A DNA stretch of 64,000 nt. Origin: Salinimonas profundi (GTDB lineage: Bacteria > Pseudomonadota > Gammaproteobacteria > Enterobacterales > Alteromonadaceae). The notes under the pieces were generated by a model, which saw only the letters and a program-made list of their open reading frames with translations, was not told the origin of the DNA and did not search any database. Made by a program: the position numbers and the translations under genes. The first letter of the stretch is position 1. Each line of letters opens with the position of its first letter. The stretch is from the NCBI RefSeq assembly GCF_014750655.1, contig NZ_JABBXD010000001.1, positions 800,372 to 864,371 of the forward strand. Direction: 5' to 3'. Shown piece after piece: positions 54,806 through 64,000 of this stretch.

Positions 54806-57175
54806 TCAGGCGGTAACTTCTAACTGTTCACGAATTTCCGGTAATAACTCATTAATTGTTTTTGGCCTGGAAAATAAAAAGCCCTGCATCAAATCACACC
54901 CTGCCTGTCTGGCAAAGTTTGCATGCGCTTGTGTTTCAATGCCTTCCAGTAAAACAGATTTACCCAGCCTGCTGCACATCTGAATCAGCGTATCAATAAT
55001 CACCCGCTTGGTCTCGCCACTGTTTTCGGCAGGTAATAATGATTTATCCATCTTCACAATATGCGTATAAGGCTCAGTCAGCTCTGAAATCGATGCATAA
55101 CCAGAACCAAAATCATCAACAGCGATAGTAAACCCAGCTGAGGCAAGCTCTCTTAATATGCGGCGGGTTCCGATATCGTGCATCGCAGATTCGGTGACTT
55201 CCAGGACGATATCATCTGCACAGATAGCAAATTCATCAAGAAAACTCATAAACTGCTTGACCAACTCGGTAGAGTTAAGCTGAAGAATAGACACATTGAC
55301 ATGGACTTTAACGTGGCCAAGCCCCTCCTCTTTAAGTAAAGAACTGGCGATACAGACTTCACGCAGCATTTTAAGTCCAAGCTCATTAATGAGGCCGGTT
55401 TCCTCAGCAATGGGAATAAAAGAGTCAGGATGAATATCCCCGATTTCCTGACTTTTCCAGCGGCACAATGCTTCCAGCGCAACGATGTTACCCGACATAT
55501 CGACGATAGGCTGATAAGCAGCATAAAGCTCGTGATTGATAATGGCATCAAGCAGCCCTTGCTCCACATACAATCGGTACTCTATAGAATCACTTTGCGC
55601 AGAGGTATAGAAAACAACCTGACCTTTGCCTTTTCGCTTTGCTTCATACATCGCAATATCAGCGTGTTTTAACAGCTCGTCCGCGCCTTTGCCATCAATG
55701 CCTTCAGCCACACCGATACTGGCCCCCACGGTTAACGTTAAATCGTTGACACTGATAGCATCGTTAAACGCTGCAAGCAGACGCTGACTGAGTTTGTTCA
55801 AATCATCACTTTGCTGAACCAGTACGACAAATTCATCACCACCATGACGAATCAGCGTGTCGTTTTCACGTATAGAGTGTTTTAGCCGCATAGCGCATTC
55901 ACAGAGGACTTCGTCGCCAACATCGTGACCGTGGGTATCATTAATTGCCTTGAACCCATCTAAATCAACAAAAATCAGTGCCTGGATATTATCACTGAAA
56001 ACACTGTCATTGAGCGCCAGCTTCAGATAGTTGCGATTACCCGCACCAGTCAATGAGTCGGTAAATGCCAGTGACTCAAGCTGTTTTTCAGCCCGGGTCA
56101 GTTCGGTGATGTCCGAGATGGTGGCGACAAACCTTTCCGCGTCGCCGCTTTGAGTCAGTTCAGTGACCGTCAGAAGCGCCGGAAACTCATCGCCTCGCGC
56201 ATCATGCAAATGAATTTTATCGCGCAGCATTTTCTTTTTGCCACGATTGCGGGCAATAGAAAGCGGATCGATGCCAAAATCGAAAAGTGACTTTCCTACC
56301 AGCCGCTCAGGTGCAACGCCTATCAGTTCGGCTAACGCCCGGTTACAGTCAAGCACGGTGAAATCCTGAGCAAGCACCGCGACCCCCTCTGCCAGCTGGT
56401 CAAAAATAATACTTGATAGCCGCAACTTTTTACTCTGCCGCTGCCGCTCGGTGACATCAATAACCGCTCCGATATTAACCAGCTCGTTATCTACATCAAT
56501 TTCACTAAAAACAATGTCCAGCCAGGTATCATTTTCTGCATCTATGCATAACGTTTTATGCAAACTTTTACCCTGGGAAATACTGTCTGTAACATCCTGC
56601 TTGTCAGCATCATCAAACAGTGCAAGGAAGGTATCCAAATCAATCGTGGTAGATGCGCCAAACTGGTGTTGCAGGCTTTTGGCGCCTGTATAGGTAAAGG
56701 AACACCCATTGCCATCTAATTCCATAACGCCCATTTTGGCCGCCTCTGCCGCCACTTTAAAGCGCTTTTCGCTGGTTCTGGCCTGCTCTTCCAATGCAAA
56801 GCGTTTAAGCGCAGTCTCGCAGGTGACTTTTATGGTTTTCACATCAAAGGGTTTGACCACATACCCATAGGGCGAAACGCTCATTGCTTCCTGTAACGTT
56901 GTGTCATCTGAGTAAGAGGTTGTGAATATTACCGGGACAGCCCGCTGCTGGGTAATACTTCGGGCAGCTTCAATACCACTGCTGCCATCGGCCAGATGAA
57001 TATCCATCAGAATCAGTTCAGGATTGGTTTTTTCCACCATCTCAAGCGCTTGCTCTTTCGAGCGAGCCAGTCCGACGACCTGCGCGTTCAGTGCCGACAA
57101 TTCTCGGGCCAGATAGGTAGCGGCAATAGTGGTATCCTCAACCACCAGCACCCGTTTATTTTCTATCAAACTCAT
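54806..57175 (-). CDS. Response regulator with REC-PAS-PAS-GGDEF-EAL domains
   Basis: A 789-residue c-di-GMP enzyme. REC domain (phosphoacceptor D58, LMDIHLADGSSG), two PAS-like domains (about 135-245 and 255-360), GGDEF (GGDEF at 445-449 with I-site RxxD R436-D439) and EAL (E568-A-L, ESAM region EVTESAM, DDFGSGYAS at 687, EGIE at 744). Both catalytic motifs look intact, so it could make or break c-di-GMP; the inhibition site predicts product feedback. The start lies 12 nt after the bacteriophytochrome stop, so the kinase probably phosphorylates this REC domain in response to light (inference). Confidence 0.93.
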   Translation of the reverse strand: MSLIENKRVLVVEDTTIAATYLARELSALNAQVVGLARSKEQALEMVEKTNPELILMDIHLADGSSGIEAARSITQQRAVPVIFTTSYSDDTTLQEAMSVSPYGYVVKPFDVKTIKVTCETALKRFALEEQARTSEKRFKVAAEAAKMGVMELDGNGCSFTYTGAKSLQHQFGASTTIDLDTFLALFDDADKQDVTDSISQGKSLHKTLCIDAENDTWLDIVFSEIDVDNELVNIGAVIDVTERQRQSKKLRLSSIIFDQLAEGVAVLAQDFTVLDCNRALAELIGVAPERLVGKSLFDFGIDPLSIARNRGKKKMLRDKIHLHDARGDEFPALLTVTELTQSGDAERFVATISDITELTRAEKQLESLAFTDSLTGAGNRNYLKLALNDSVFSDNIQALIFVDLDGFKAINDTHGHDVGDEVLCECAMRLKHSIRENDTLIRHGGDEFVVLVQQSDDLNKLSQRLLAAFNDAISVNDLTLTVGASIGVAEGIDGKGADELLKHADIAMYEAKRKGKGQVVFYTSAQSDSIEYRLYVEQGLLDAIINHELYAAYQPIVDMSGNIVALEALCRWKSQEIGDIHPDSFIPIAEETGLINELGLKMLREVCIASSLLKEEGLGHVKVHVNVSILQLNSTELVKQFMSFLDEFAICADDIVLEVTESAMHDIGTRRILRELASAGFTIAVDDFGSGYASISELTEPYTHIVKMDKSLLPAENSGETKRVIIDTLIQMCSRLGKSVLLEGIETQAHANFARQAGCDLMQGFLFSRPKTINELLPEIREQLEVTA

Positions 57176-57187
57176 TGAAACCCTTAT

Positions 57188-59752
57188 TTACCGGTGTTCA
57201 GACAACTGACGTAATGTAGAAAGTAAAACATTGTCAGGCACTGGCTTGGTTAAAAGCGGTATGTTTTTTAATGATTCAGGCAACGTCAATGCATCACCAT
57301 AGCCGGTGACGATGATACTCGGTATGCCAAGATTTACGGCTTTCTGAACAAAATCAAACGTTGTCACCTTACCCAGGTGTACATCAGAGATTAACAGTTC
57401 AGGCTGTTTATCTTTCATCTGTTGCGCTGCGGCAGATAGATTACCGGCGACCGATACATCCCTGATACCTATAGCTTTAAGCTTCTTTTGTAAATCCAGT
57501 GCAATTACCAGACTATCCTCAACCACGAGTACTCGTTCTGGCAGGCTGACAGGTTTGTTTTCAGTCGTACTGTCGTTAATAGTGTTTGTATCAGGCAACG
57601 ATGTATCTGATAAATATTTTGCCGGGATCCGAATCGTTGCCCTGACGCCATCAGGTGCAAATTCAATATCAACGTCACCGGCAAGTTCGTGTGGTATGGT
57701 GTTTCGGATCAGTATCATACCAAAGCCTTCCCGCTTCGGCGTCTCAACCGGAGGGCCGCCGGATTCACGCCAGCTAATCGTCATTCCGCGCAGCTCATCG
57801 ATGCTCCATGATATTGATACGGTGCCTTTCTTTTGAGAGTTTGAAAGCGCGCCGTACTTAGCCGCATTGGTAAATAATTCGTGAATCGCTAATACAACGG
57901 GTGTGGTGGCGTCCGGTTTCAATGACACATTAGGGCCGTCAAATTTAATGGTGTTGCCCTGATGGGCGTATGCCTGTATTTCGGTATGCAAAAGTTGTGA
58001 GAACGAAATATTATTCCAGTGAGAAGCCGTCAGTTGATCGTGTGCAGAGGCCAGCGCCATCATCCGGCCGGATAAAATCTGAACAAAGTCTTCGAGACCT
58101 CTGTCAGCCTGTTCAGTCTGCATCACAATAGCATTGACCAGATTAAGAATATTTCTTACCCGGTGATTGAGCTCAGAGATGAGCACTTCATGTTTACGAC
58201 TGGCCTGAAGCTGCATATCACTGCGCTCCTGAAAGTGCCGGATAATCACCTCAAGCAGCGTGACACGCAATGAATCACCGCTGCGAATGTCCACATCAGT
58301 CCAGTGCTCACAGCGATCATCGTGGGTTTGTTGCCACAACGCAAAGCTCGAACGCGGGATGAGACGGCTTCCGTTAGGCCCGAATGAAACCGGCTTTTCC
58401 GGATTACCTGCCCAGTTAACCGTTTGCGTCTGCGCATTACGGAAAAACAGCAGATAGTCTCTGGGACTTTTTGATACCGGAATCGCCAGCACACCTGCAA
58501 CCTTCTCGCTGCCGGTATCATAATTTTTTAAGACCTTTTCCAGGCTTTCAATAGTGATCACTTCGCTGGATGCCTGACGGTTTAAATAACGGGTAAGCTG
58601 ATTTACCCAGTCAATACTGATCGCTGTACCGTCAGTGCGATAGTCTTCGTCAATGATAGCTGCAATACCATCACAGTGTACGAGCGCGCGCATGGTAGAG
58701 AATTGCTTTTCCAGCAAGGAAATTAGTGATCCCTCACTGCCAATACTGGCCATAATCTGATTATGTACATTGCGCACCCGGTTTGATTCCTGTTCACGCT
58801 CGCGCATCAGGCGGGAAGACAGCTCTAATGAGAAAATTTCAGCAAACAATTCAAGTTCCGTTCGCACAAAATAGGACGGGACCAGCGGACTGTAATGATG
58901 ACAGGCAATCAACCCCCATAGTTTGCCATTGATGATCAAACTCACCGACATTGAGGCTTTTACCCCCATATTTTTCAGGTATTCAATATGGATAGGTGAA
59001 ACCGCACGCAACGTAGAAAATGACAAATCAATACTGTCTTCTGAATCAGACGCCTCAGGCAGAATCGGAACCGGATCACTATCTACATCGTGAATAACAC
59101 GCAGCAGGTTTTTCAAATAAAGCGCACGGGCCTGTTTGGGTATATCTGAAGCGGGATAACGCAACCCCAGAAACGAATCAACTTGTTCATTTTTTGCTTC
59201 AGCAATCACCTCGCCGGCGCCATCAGGAAGAAATTGATAGACCATAACCCGGTCAAAGCCTGTCAGAAACTGAATATACTGCGCCGTGTTTTGAATTAAT
59301 TCCTGACTATTGGCGTAGCGTTGAAACTGGCTGAGCATCGAGCGCACAAATGAGTCTTCCGGGATACGATTCTCAGTGATCTTTTCAAACTCAATAATGA
59401 TAAAAGTACCATTATGATGAATAGAAAGATCGACAGATACACCGGTTGACTCAATATGCCTTGAAAACAGACGTTCATTGCGCCCGGTAATTGTAGAGGC
59501 TTGAAAGGCCGAGCGAATATCGTGAAGTGTTTGCGCATCGATCCAGGTTTTCAGTGGAGAGCCGATAACCTCATCACTCCCGGCACCAAAATAATCAACC
59601 GTGTTAGCCGAGCTATACGCGATTATCCAGTCGAAACGAAGGGCAACAAAACAACCGAAGCTTTGTGTATAGCCCAGAAGATGAATAGGTTCTCTATCAC
59701 AATTGGTTAAATCGACGGGTTTATCTACATCAATAAAATCAGAATTTTTCAT
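57188..59752 (-). CDS. bphP: Bacteriophytochrome HWE histidine kinase with C-terminal REC
   Basis: An 854-residue red/far-red light sensor: PAS (about 15-125), GAF (140-310, PASDIP at 200-205), PHY (325-500, tongue PRSSF at 466-470), HWE kinase (H530 in ELNHRVRNI, then the GFGMILIRN ATPase region) and REC (D790 in ISDVHLG). The biliverdin-binding cysteine of bacteriophytochromes is C18 (TNCDREPIH). All key residues are present, so it should photoconvert if biliverdin is supplied. Heme oxygenase is encoded divergently next to it. The kinase precedes the REC-PAS-GGDEF-EAL gene with a 12-nt gap. Confidence 0.95.
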   Translation of the reverse strand: MKNSDFIDVDKPVDLTNCDREPIHLLGYTQSFGCFVALRFDWIIAYSSANTVDYFGAGSDEVIGSPLKTWIDAQTLHDIRSAFQASTITGRNERLFSRHIESTGVSVDLSIHHNGTFIIIEFEKITENRIPEDSFVRSMLSQFQRYANSQELIQNTAQYIQFLTGFDRVMVYQFLPDGAGEVIAEAKNEQVDSFLGLRYPASDIPKQARALYLKNLLRVIHDVDSDPVPILPEASDSEDSIDLSFSTLRAVSPIHIEYLKNMGVKASMSVSLIINGKLWGLIACHHYSPLVPSYFVRTELELFAEIFSLELSSRLMREREQESNRVRNVHNQIMASIGSEGSLISLLEKQFSTMRALVHCDGIAAIIDEDYRTDGTAISIDWVNQLTRYLNRQASSEVITIESLEKVLKNYDTGSEKVAGVLAIPVSKSPRDYLLFFRNAQTQTVNWAGNPEKPVSFGPNGSRLIPRSSFALWQQTHDDRCEHWTDVDIRSGDSLRVTLLEVIIRHFQERSDMQLQASRKHEVLISELNHRVRNILNLVNAIVMQTEQADRGLEDFVQILSGRMMALASAHDQLTASHWNNISFSQLLHTEIQAYAHQGNTIKFDGPNVSLKPDATTPVVLAIHELFTNAAKYGALSNSQKKGTVSISWSIDELRGMTISWRESGGPPVETPKREGFGMILIRNTIPHELAGDVDIEFAPDGVRATIRIPAKYLSDTSLPDTNTINDSTTENKPVSLPERVLVVEDSLVIALDLQKKLKAIGIRDVSVAGNLSAAAQQMKDKQPELLISDVHLGKVTTFDFVQKAVNLGIPSIIVTGYGDALTLPESLKNIPLLTKPVPDNVLLSTLRQLSEHR

Positions 59753-59777
59753 ACTTCATTTCTTACTGCATAATAGC

Positions 59778-59792
59778 GTAGGTATCTCCTAC
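59778..59792. promoter_or_regulatory. Inverted repeat between bphP and bphO
   Basis: GTAGG (59778-59782) and CCTAC (59788-59792) form an inverted repeat around TATCT, in the 77-bp gap of the divergent pair. The short gap means both promoters overlap here, so the repeat is a candidate operator or a chance hairpin. Confidence 0.3.
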
Positions 59793-59829
59793 ACAACGAA
59801 GATAACTAAGGATCAAGACGTATAATCCT

Positions 59830-60426
59830 ATGACTACTTTTTTCACTGAGCTAAAGCGCGGTACCGCGGCATCCCATACGGCGCTTGAAGCAACCTATCC
59901 GTTTAATACGATGATGAAGCCGGATATTTTTGACCGGCAGGCTTACACCCAAAACCTTTTGATTTTAGCCAGTTTTCACAATTGTGTCTCAAAAAATATA
60001 CAAAAAACAAAAAATAAGGCCTCGCTCAGCGAATTTATTGAGGCTGAGTCGGTGATGCGCGCGGTGAATCAGGATCTGAACGCATTAGGTCGTCAGCCTG
60101 AGTACCCGGATTTCCCCCTTATCGCGCAGCCTGATTCACCTGAATCTGCACTGGCTGGCGCTTATGTGTGGATGGGTTCATCAATGGGCGCCAGAATTCT
60201 TTATCGCTGGTTGAATCACGCCGGCTATGAGGAACTTCCCACTGCGTATTACCAGCAAATGATCACATTGGGTCAGCACTGGCCGGCGTTTGTTGAGCAT
60301 GGTCTTGATTATGTGCAACGCCACAATGTGGATGTTGATAAATGCACCGAAATTGCCAATCAACTTTTTGACGGGCTTCAGGTATGCGCAAATACGTTAA
60401 CGCATCAGCAGCAGCATCCGGCATAA
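59830..60426 (+). CDS. bphO: Heme oxygenase (biliverdin-forming), BphO
   Basis: A 198-residue heme oxygenase that opens heme to biliverdin, CO and iron. The proximal ligand is H16 in [10 protein letters not shown] and the distal helix motif is [13 protein letters not shown]. It is divergent from the phytochrome gene, the usual BphO-BphP partnership in which it supplies the chromophore. It is followed 37 nt later by xthA on the same strand. Confidence 0.93.
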   Translation: MTTFFTELKRGTAASHTALEATYPFNTMMKPDIFDRQAYTQNLLILASFHNCVSKNIQKTKNKASLSEFIEAESVMRAVNQDLNALGRQPEYPDFPLIAQPDSPESALAGAYVWMGSSMGARILYRWLNHAGYEELPTAYYQQMITLGQHWPAFVEHGLDYVQRHNVDVDKCTEIANQLFDGLQVCANTLTHQQQHPA

Positions 60427-60463
60427 TCCCTTTAAAATTATAAACAGACAATTGCAAAATGTT

Positions 60464-61273
60464 ATGAAATTTATCTCATTTAATATAAATGGTATCAGAG
60501 CTCGTCTGCATCAGTTGCAGGCGATTATCGATAAGCACGCCCCAGATGTCATCGGTTTACAGGAAATAAAAGTACAGAACGACCAGTTTCCTGAAGAGGC
60601 AGTGCGTGATATGGGCTACCATGTTTTTTATCACGGTCAGAAAAGTCATTATGGCGTGGCATTTTTAACCAAGATCAAACCTGACAATGTTCAGTATGGA
60701 TTTCCCACCGATGATGACGATGCACAGCGAAGAATGATCATGCTGACGTTTTCACAGGGCAGAGAAAAGCCGCTTACCGTACTTAACGGCTATTTTCCCC
60801 AAGGAGAAAACCGCGATCATGAAACGAAATTCCCGGCCAAACGCAAGTTCTACTCAGATTTGTCAGCGTATCTTTCAAACCACCATACCCAGGATGACGA
60901 TATTGTTGTTATGGGCGATTTAAATATCTCCCCGCAGGATATTGACATTGGCATTGGCGAGCAGAATAAAAAGCGCTGGTTGCGTACCGGAAAATGCAGT
61001 TTTTTACCTGAAGAAAGAGAGTGGATTCAGAAGCTTTATGACTGGGGACTGACTGATAGCTTCAGAGATCAGCATCCAAACACAGACGATCAGTACAGCT
61101 GGTTCGATTATCGCTCCAAAGGCTTTTTAGATAACCGTGGCTTGCGCATAGACCATATCCTGGCAACGCCAGCCCTGCACAATACCCTGCAGGAAACCGG
61201 CATCGATTACGAACTCAGAGGCATAGAGAAGCCCTCTGACCACGCGCCGATATGGGCCGTTTACCACGAATAG
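60464..61273 (+). CDS. xthA: Exodeoxyribonuclease III
   Basis: An AP endonuclease/3'-5' exonuclease for base-excision repair. Metal and catalytic residues are in LQEIKVQ (Glu), [13 protein letters not shown] (Asp/Asn), [11 protein letters not shown] and the ending KPSDHAPI (Asp/His). 269 residues matches E. coli XthA. ATG 60464 ([10 protein letters not shown]) is preferred to TTG 60452. It lies 37 nt after bphO on the same strand, and the predicted ECF-type membrane protein follows after 12 nt. Confidence 0.95.
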   Translation: MKFISFNINGIRARLHQLQAIIDKHAPDVIGLQEIKVQNDQFPEEAVRDMGYHVFYHGQKSHYGVAFLTKIKPDNVQYGFPTDDDDAQRRMIMLTFSQGREKPLTVLNGYFPQGENRDHETKFPAKRKFYSDLSAYLSNHHTQDDDIVVMGDLNISPQDIDIGIGEQNKKRWLRTGKCSFLPEEREWIQKLYDWGLTDSFRDQHPNTDDQYSWFDYRSKGFLDNRGLRIDHILATPALHNTLQETGIDYELRGIEKPSDHAPIWAVYHE

Positions 61274-61285
61274 GCGGATATTCAC

Positions 61286-61927
61286 ATGACCGGGCTGCAA
61301 ACCGCTGCTTTACTCCTGTTTTTGTTAAGTGTTACCTACATTTATCGCAAGGCAGATATTAAAGCGGCCTTTGCAGCTGCCCCCACCAGGCATGCCATCG
61401 TCAATGCTACTGCGTTGCTGTTGCTATTCTGGCTGTTCCGGCTGCAAACCTCACTGGGGCCGGATATTCACTTCTTACTTGTCACCGCATTAACGCTGAC
61501 GCTGGGTTTCAGGCTGGCTACGCTGTGTGCAACATTATGTCTGCTCATTGTGTGTGCGGTGGGTACAGTCCCATGGGCAATGCTCGGCGTGCACGGGATC
61601 ACGACGATTCTCATTCCTGTAGGATTAACCTACACGGTGTATGCACTGTCTTTTCACCGCATCCCAAGAAACTTTCTGGTGTACATCTTTTTATGTGCGT
61701 TTATACCTGCCGCGCTGGTATTGGGGGTCAGTATGCTGTCGCTTGCCGGCTATTATGTTTTAGAAGGGATTTACGACACGCATGCAATTATCGATAACTA
61801 TTTAATGATTATTCCGCTGATGCTCTTTCCTGAAGCATTATTAAATGGAACCGCTATCACTCTCCTTGTGGTATACAAACCAGAGTGGGTTTATACCTTT
61901 CACGACAAATTTTATTTTGATGACTAA
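61286..61927 (+). CDS. Predicted membrane protein (COG3235; ECF-permease-like)
   Basis: A 213-residue integral-membrane protein with about six spans. The pattern GPDIHFLLVTALTLTLGF in the second or third span and LFPEALLNGTAI near the C-terminus recalls the CbiM-type energy-coupling-factor component (COG3235), but no T or A component is adjacent. It starts 12 nt after xthA and may be co-transcribed with bphO and xthA. The substrate is unknown. Confidence 0.72.
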   Translation: MTGLQTAALLLFLLSVTYIYRKADIKAAFAAAPTRHAIVNATALLLLFWLFRLQTSLGPDIHFLLVTALTLTLGFRLATLCATLCLLIVCAVGTVPWAMLGVHGITTILIPVGLTYTVYALSFHRIPRNFLVYIFLCAFIPAALVLGVSMLSLAGYYVLEGIYDTHAIIDNYLMIIPLMLFPEALLNGTAITLLVVYKPEWVYTFHDKFYFDD

Positions 61928-61941
61928 AAGCGTTACATAAA

Positions 61942-61965
61942 AAAGCGGCCAGAGACGGCCGCTTT
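61942..61965. terminator. Bidirectional terminator between the ECF-like and GH43 genes
   Basis: AAAGCGGCC (61942-61950) and GGCCGCTTT (61957-61965) form a 9-bp stem with a 6-nt loop between two convergent genes. A-rich sequence lies before the stem and a short T-run after it, so it can stop transcription from both sides. Confidence 0.82.
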
Positions 61966-61989
61966 AAGTCTGAATGATTACTCTGCTCG

Positions 61990-64000
61990 TTACTTATCCT
62001 GCGCAGAGGAATATAACTGCATCACATCCTGCGGGGTAATGGGCTCATCATATATTTTAAGTTCATCAACAATCCCTTTGTAAGGGGTATCCCAGAAATT
62101 GACACCAATACTCATTCCGGTTGATGGCTGATTGGAAAAGACATCGGGAAAACCTGTATTTTTGTATACTTGCTCACCGTTGAGATACACGGTTAGCACA
62201 TCGTCGTCCACCGTATATACAACATGCGACCATGCGTCGACCGGAAGCTGTTTGCCGATGCCGGCGTCATACCACTGGGTACCTGACCAAATCATGGTGT
62301 TTTGTGACACACCATCGTGACCACGGGGCACCAGACTGACCCAGCTATCCGCACTGGCGTAGCCAAATAATGCAGCGCTATACATTGTCAGTTGTGACGG
62401 ATTTAACCACATTGCGACACTGTACCGGTTGCCAGTAATCATATTTTCCGGCAGCTGCACGCCAGACTGACCGTCAAGCATCAGTCCCATACTGTCGATG
62501 CCACCGGTGAAAGCAGGTGCCGTGCCGGTGGTGTTGAGCTGTGCACCGGTAGGTGTACCTGCAGCAAAGTTGCCGGTAGCATCTGCCAGCGTCAGTGCAT
62601 CAAAATTAAAGTCAGCGATGGGTTTTACCGGCCCTGACGAACGCACAGTAACGGCAAATTCACGCGTAGTGACGTTGCCATCAAGGCTGACAGTTGCCGT
62701 TAACGTGACCGTGGCATCCGGCTCATCGTCTGCTGGACGGGAGATTTCTCCCTGACTGTTAATAATCTCAGGATTTGACGACGTCCAGTTTACCGATGCG
62801 GCAAACAAACCGACGGCAGGCAGGGTCAAATCTGACTTAACCGCACTGATGTTTCCTAAATTAAGTTCATCAGCGGCTTGCTCAAGTAACTGCCCAGAAG
62901 GTTGTCTTTCAATATCCAGCGCAACAATTTCTGCTTGTGTGAGCGCATCATCATAGACAGCCAACTCATCGATTAGGCCCTGATATGGCGTGTCCCAGTA
63001 ATTGACACCAAGGGTAAATGTGCCATTGGTACCGCTAAATACATCACTGAAACCTGTGCCTGAATAGACAGGTTCACCGTCAATATAAAGGCGAACAGTG
63101 CCATTATCTACGCTAAAAGCAACGTGGCTCCAGGTATCGACAGGTATCTGATAACCAGCAGAAGCATCGTACCAGGCGACGCTTCCACGCCATAACATGG
63201 TATTGCCATCCCAGCTCCAAGGCACCAGACTAATCCAGTTATCGGCCGCTGCTGCACCGAAAAAGGCGGGAGTAAACTGTGACAATTGTGATGGATTCAG
63301 CCACAGAGACACCGTGTAAGCATTGTTGTCAATTAGCCCGTCTGGTAAGCGCACCCCATTGCCATTTTGCAACCATACGCCCTGTTGGTTTTGGCCTGCT
63401 GAATACGCGACATTCCCCTGTAAATTGTCAGGTGTACCGGTAACCACCCGCCCTTCAGACTGGATTGCCAGCGAATCATTCAGATTATTTTCGAACTGAT
63501 AAAGTGCGATACGATTAAATAATTTACGCGCCGGAACCTCAACGGTGAAGGTGCGTGTTTGTGTCTGACCGTCCAGTGTAATGGTGGCTGTTAAGGTAAC
63601 AGTGGCATCAGCGGATCCCGGCGCGGGCCTGATAACCCGACCCTCTTCACTCACCACGTTTTCATTATCTGAAGTCCAGTTGATTGTCGCGCCCAGCGCT
63701 CCGGTATCTGGCAACACGATATCATTACTGGCAAGAGCAGGAACACTCAGCGCATCGGCCGTCGCCTGAACCGCTTCATCCACAGATATATCCGGAATTT
63801 GCGTTCCCCACACCGATTCCCCGCTGGTCGCCAGGGCAGTAAATGTGGGCACAAGCTTTTGAATATTATCGTTATACTGCCATACAGCCACGCCCTCAAA
63901 TGTACCCACCTCATCAATCCATAGTGTCAGTCTGTTATCTCCACGAAGCCGGTACGACCCGGTGAAGTCCCCCCCGATACTACCGTTTACATCAAGTCGC
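61990..64000 (-). CDS. Probable secreted GH43 arabinanase, C-terminal part with Ig-like/LamG repeats (5' end outside window)
   Basis: The reading frame is open to the window edge without a start, so the N-terminus and catalytic domain are missing. The first visible residues (RLDVNGSIGGDFTGSYRLRG, then GTFEGVAVWQYND and PTFTALATSGESVWGT) match the C-terminal module of GH43 endo-arabinanases as I remember it. Two tandem copies of an Ig-like domain (for example GALGATINWTSDNENVVSEE) plus a LamG/concanavalin-like domain (LWLNPSQL, ISLVPWSWDG, VNYWDTPYQGLIDELAVYDD) follow. These probably bind carbohydrate. No cell-wall anchor is visible. An internal GTG at 63907-63909 is not a true start. Confidence 0.82.
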   Translation of the reverse strand, partial: RLDVNGSIGGDFTGSYRLRGDNRLTLWIDEVGTFEGVAVWQYNDNIQKLVPTFTALATSGESVWGTQIPDISVDEAVQATADALSVPALASNDIVLPDTGALGATINWTSDNENVVSEEGRVIRPAPGSADATVTLTATITLDGQTQTRTFTVEVPARKLFNRIALYQFENNLNDSLAIQSEGRVVTGTPDNLQGNVAYSAGQNQQGVWLQNGNGVRLPDGLIDNNAYTVSLWLNPSQLSQFTPAFFGAAAADNWISLVPWSWDGNTMLWRGSVAWYDASAGYQIPVDTWSHVAFSVDNGTVRLYIDGEPVYSGTGFSDVFSGTNGTFTLGVNYWDTPYQGLIDELAVYDDALTQAEIVALDIERQPSGQLLEQAADELNLGNISAVKSDLTLPAVGLFAASVNWTSSNPEIINSQGEISRPADDEPDATVTLTATVSLDGNVTTREFAVTVRSSGPVKPIADFNFDALTLADATGNFAAGTPTGAQLNTTGTAPAFTGGIDSMGLMLDGQSGVQLPENMITGNRYSVAMWLNPSQLTMYSAALFGYASADSWVSLVPRGHDGVSQNTMIWSGTQWYDAGIGKQLPVDAWSHVVYTVDDDVLTVYLNGEQVYKNTGFPDVFSNQPSTGMSIGVNFWDTPYKGIVDELKIYDEPITPQDVMQLYSSAQDK

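Noticed and set aside
59821..59826. TATAAT as -10 promoter of bphO
   Set aside because: It ends only 3 nt before the ATG and has no -35 at the right distance, so it would give a nearly leaderless transcript; chance AT-rich sequence is likelier.
1..64000. CRISPR arrays, insertion sequences, prophage or conjugative genes
   Set aside because: No regular repeat-spacer pattern, transposase, integrase or phage structural gene was found on reading both strands; the only repeats seen are short hairpins and the LamG duplication.

Overview
The window looks like chromosomal DNA of a marine gammaproteobacterium of the order Alteromonadales (Alteromonas/Salinimonas-like). Supporting signs are the rnhA / dnaQ / tRNA-Asp order known from enterobacteria and vibrios, a TIGR03503-type membrane protein beside dnaQ, a complete leucine-degradation (liu) cluster with its MerR-type regulator, a PEP-CTERM protein, a large secreted subtilase, a TonB-dependent receptor, several c-di-GMP proteins and the end of a probable GH43 arabinan-degrading enzyme. 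The genus is inference; no rRNA is present. No phage, transposase, integrase or CRISPR array is visible, so most of the window reads as stable backbone with accessory cassettes.

Layout: (1) 1-14.9 kb, housekeeping: tRNA-Asp with a strong promoter, TIGR03503 protein, dnaQ divergent from rnhA, quinone oxidoreductase, rlmI, PilZ protein, hrpA, CBS protein, isoaspartyl peptidase, sbcB, and a FapA/DUF342 protein. (2) 14.9-25.3 kb, one tightly packed minus-strand operon: TonB receptor, TVP38/TMEM64-flavoprotein disulfide reductase fusion, DUF547 protein, YnjB-YnjC-YnjD ABC importer, YnjF-like CDP-alcohol phosphatidyltransferase and a fatty-acid hydroxylase. A small DoxX-like membrane protein diverges from it. 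This is the strongest candidate for an undescribed system. (3) 26-33.3 kb: lipoprotein M1 peptidase, a sensor with a degenerate GGDEF domain, a PEP-CTERM protein and a 1043-residue subtilase. (4) 33.6-42.1 kb: atoB divergent from liuR-liuA-liuB-liuC-liuD-liuE. The shared control region carries a perfect 16-bp palindrome and two weaker copies at 21-22 bp steps. Together these genes take isovaleryl-CoA to acetyl-CoA and acetoacetate and supply a thiolase for the last carbon units. (5) 42.1-54.8 kb, mixed: an Nramp-like carrier lacking the DPGN motif, MFS carrier, SRPBCC protein, orphan glgC, hydrolase, thioesterase, HDOD protein, PanE-like reductase, glycosyltransferase, SufE-like and DUF2750 proteins, and an unrecognised two-gene pair. 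(6) 54.8-61.3 kb: a light-sensing c-di-GMP module. A bacteriophytochrome HWE kinase is followed 12 nt later by a REC-PAS-GGDEF-EAL protein, and heme oxygenase (chromophore supply) diverges from it, followed by xthA and a predicted ECF-type membrane protein. (7) 62-64 kb: the C-terminal part of a secreted probable arabinanase with two Ig-like/LamG repeats, running off the window.

Start codons were re-chosen from Shine-Dalgarno spacing, stop/start overlaps and family N-termini; each changed start is noted in its entry.
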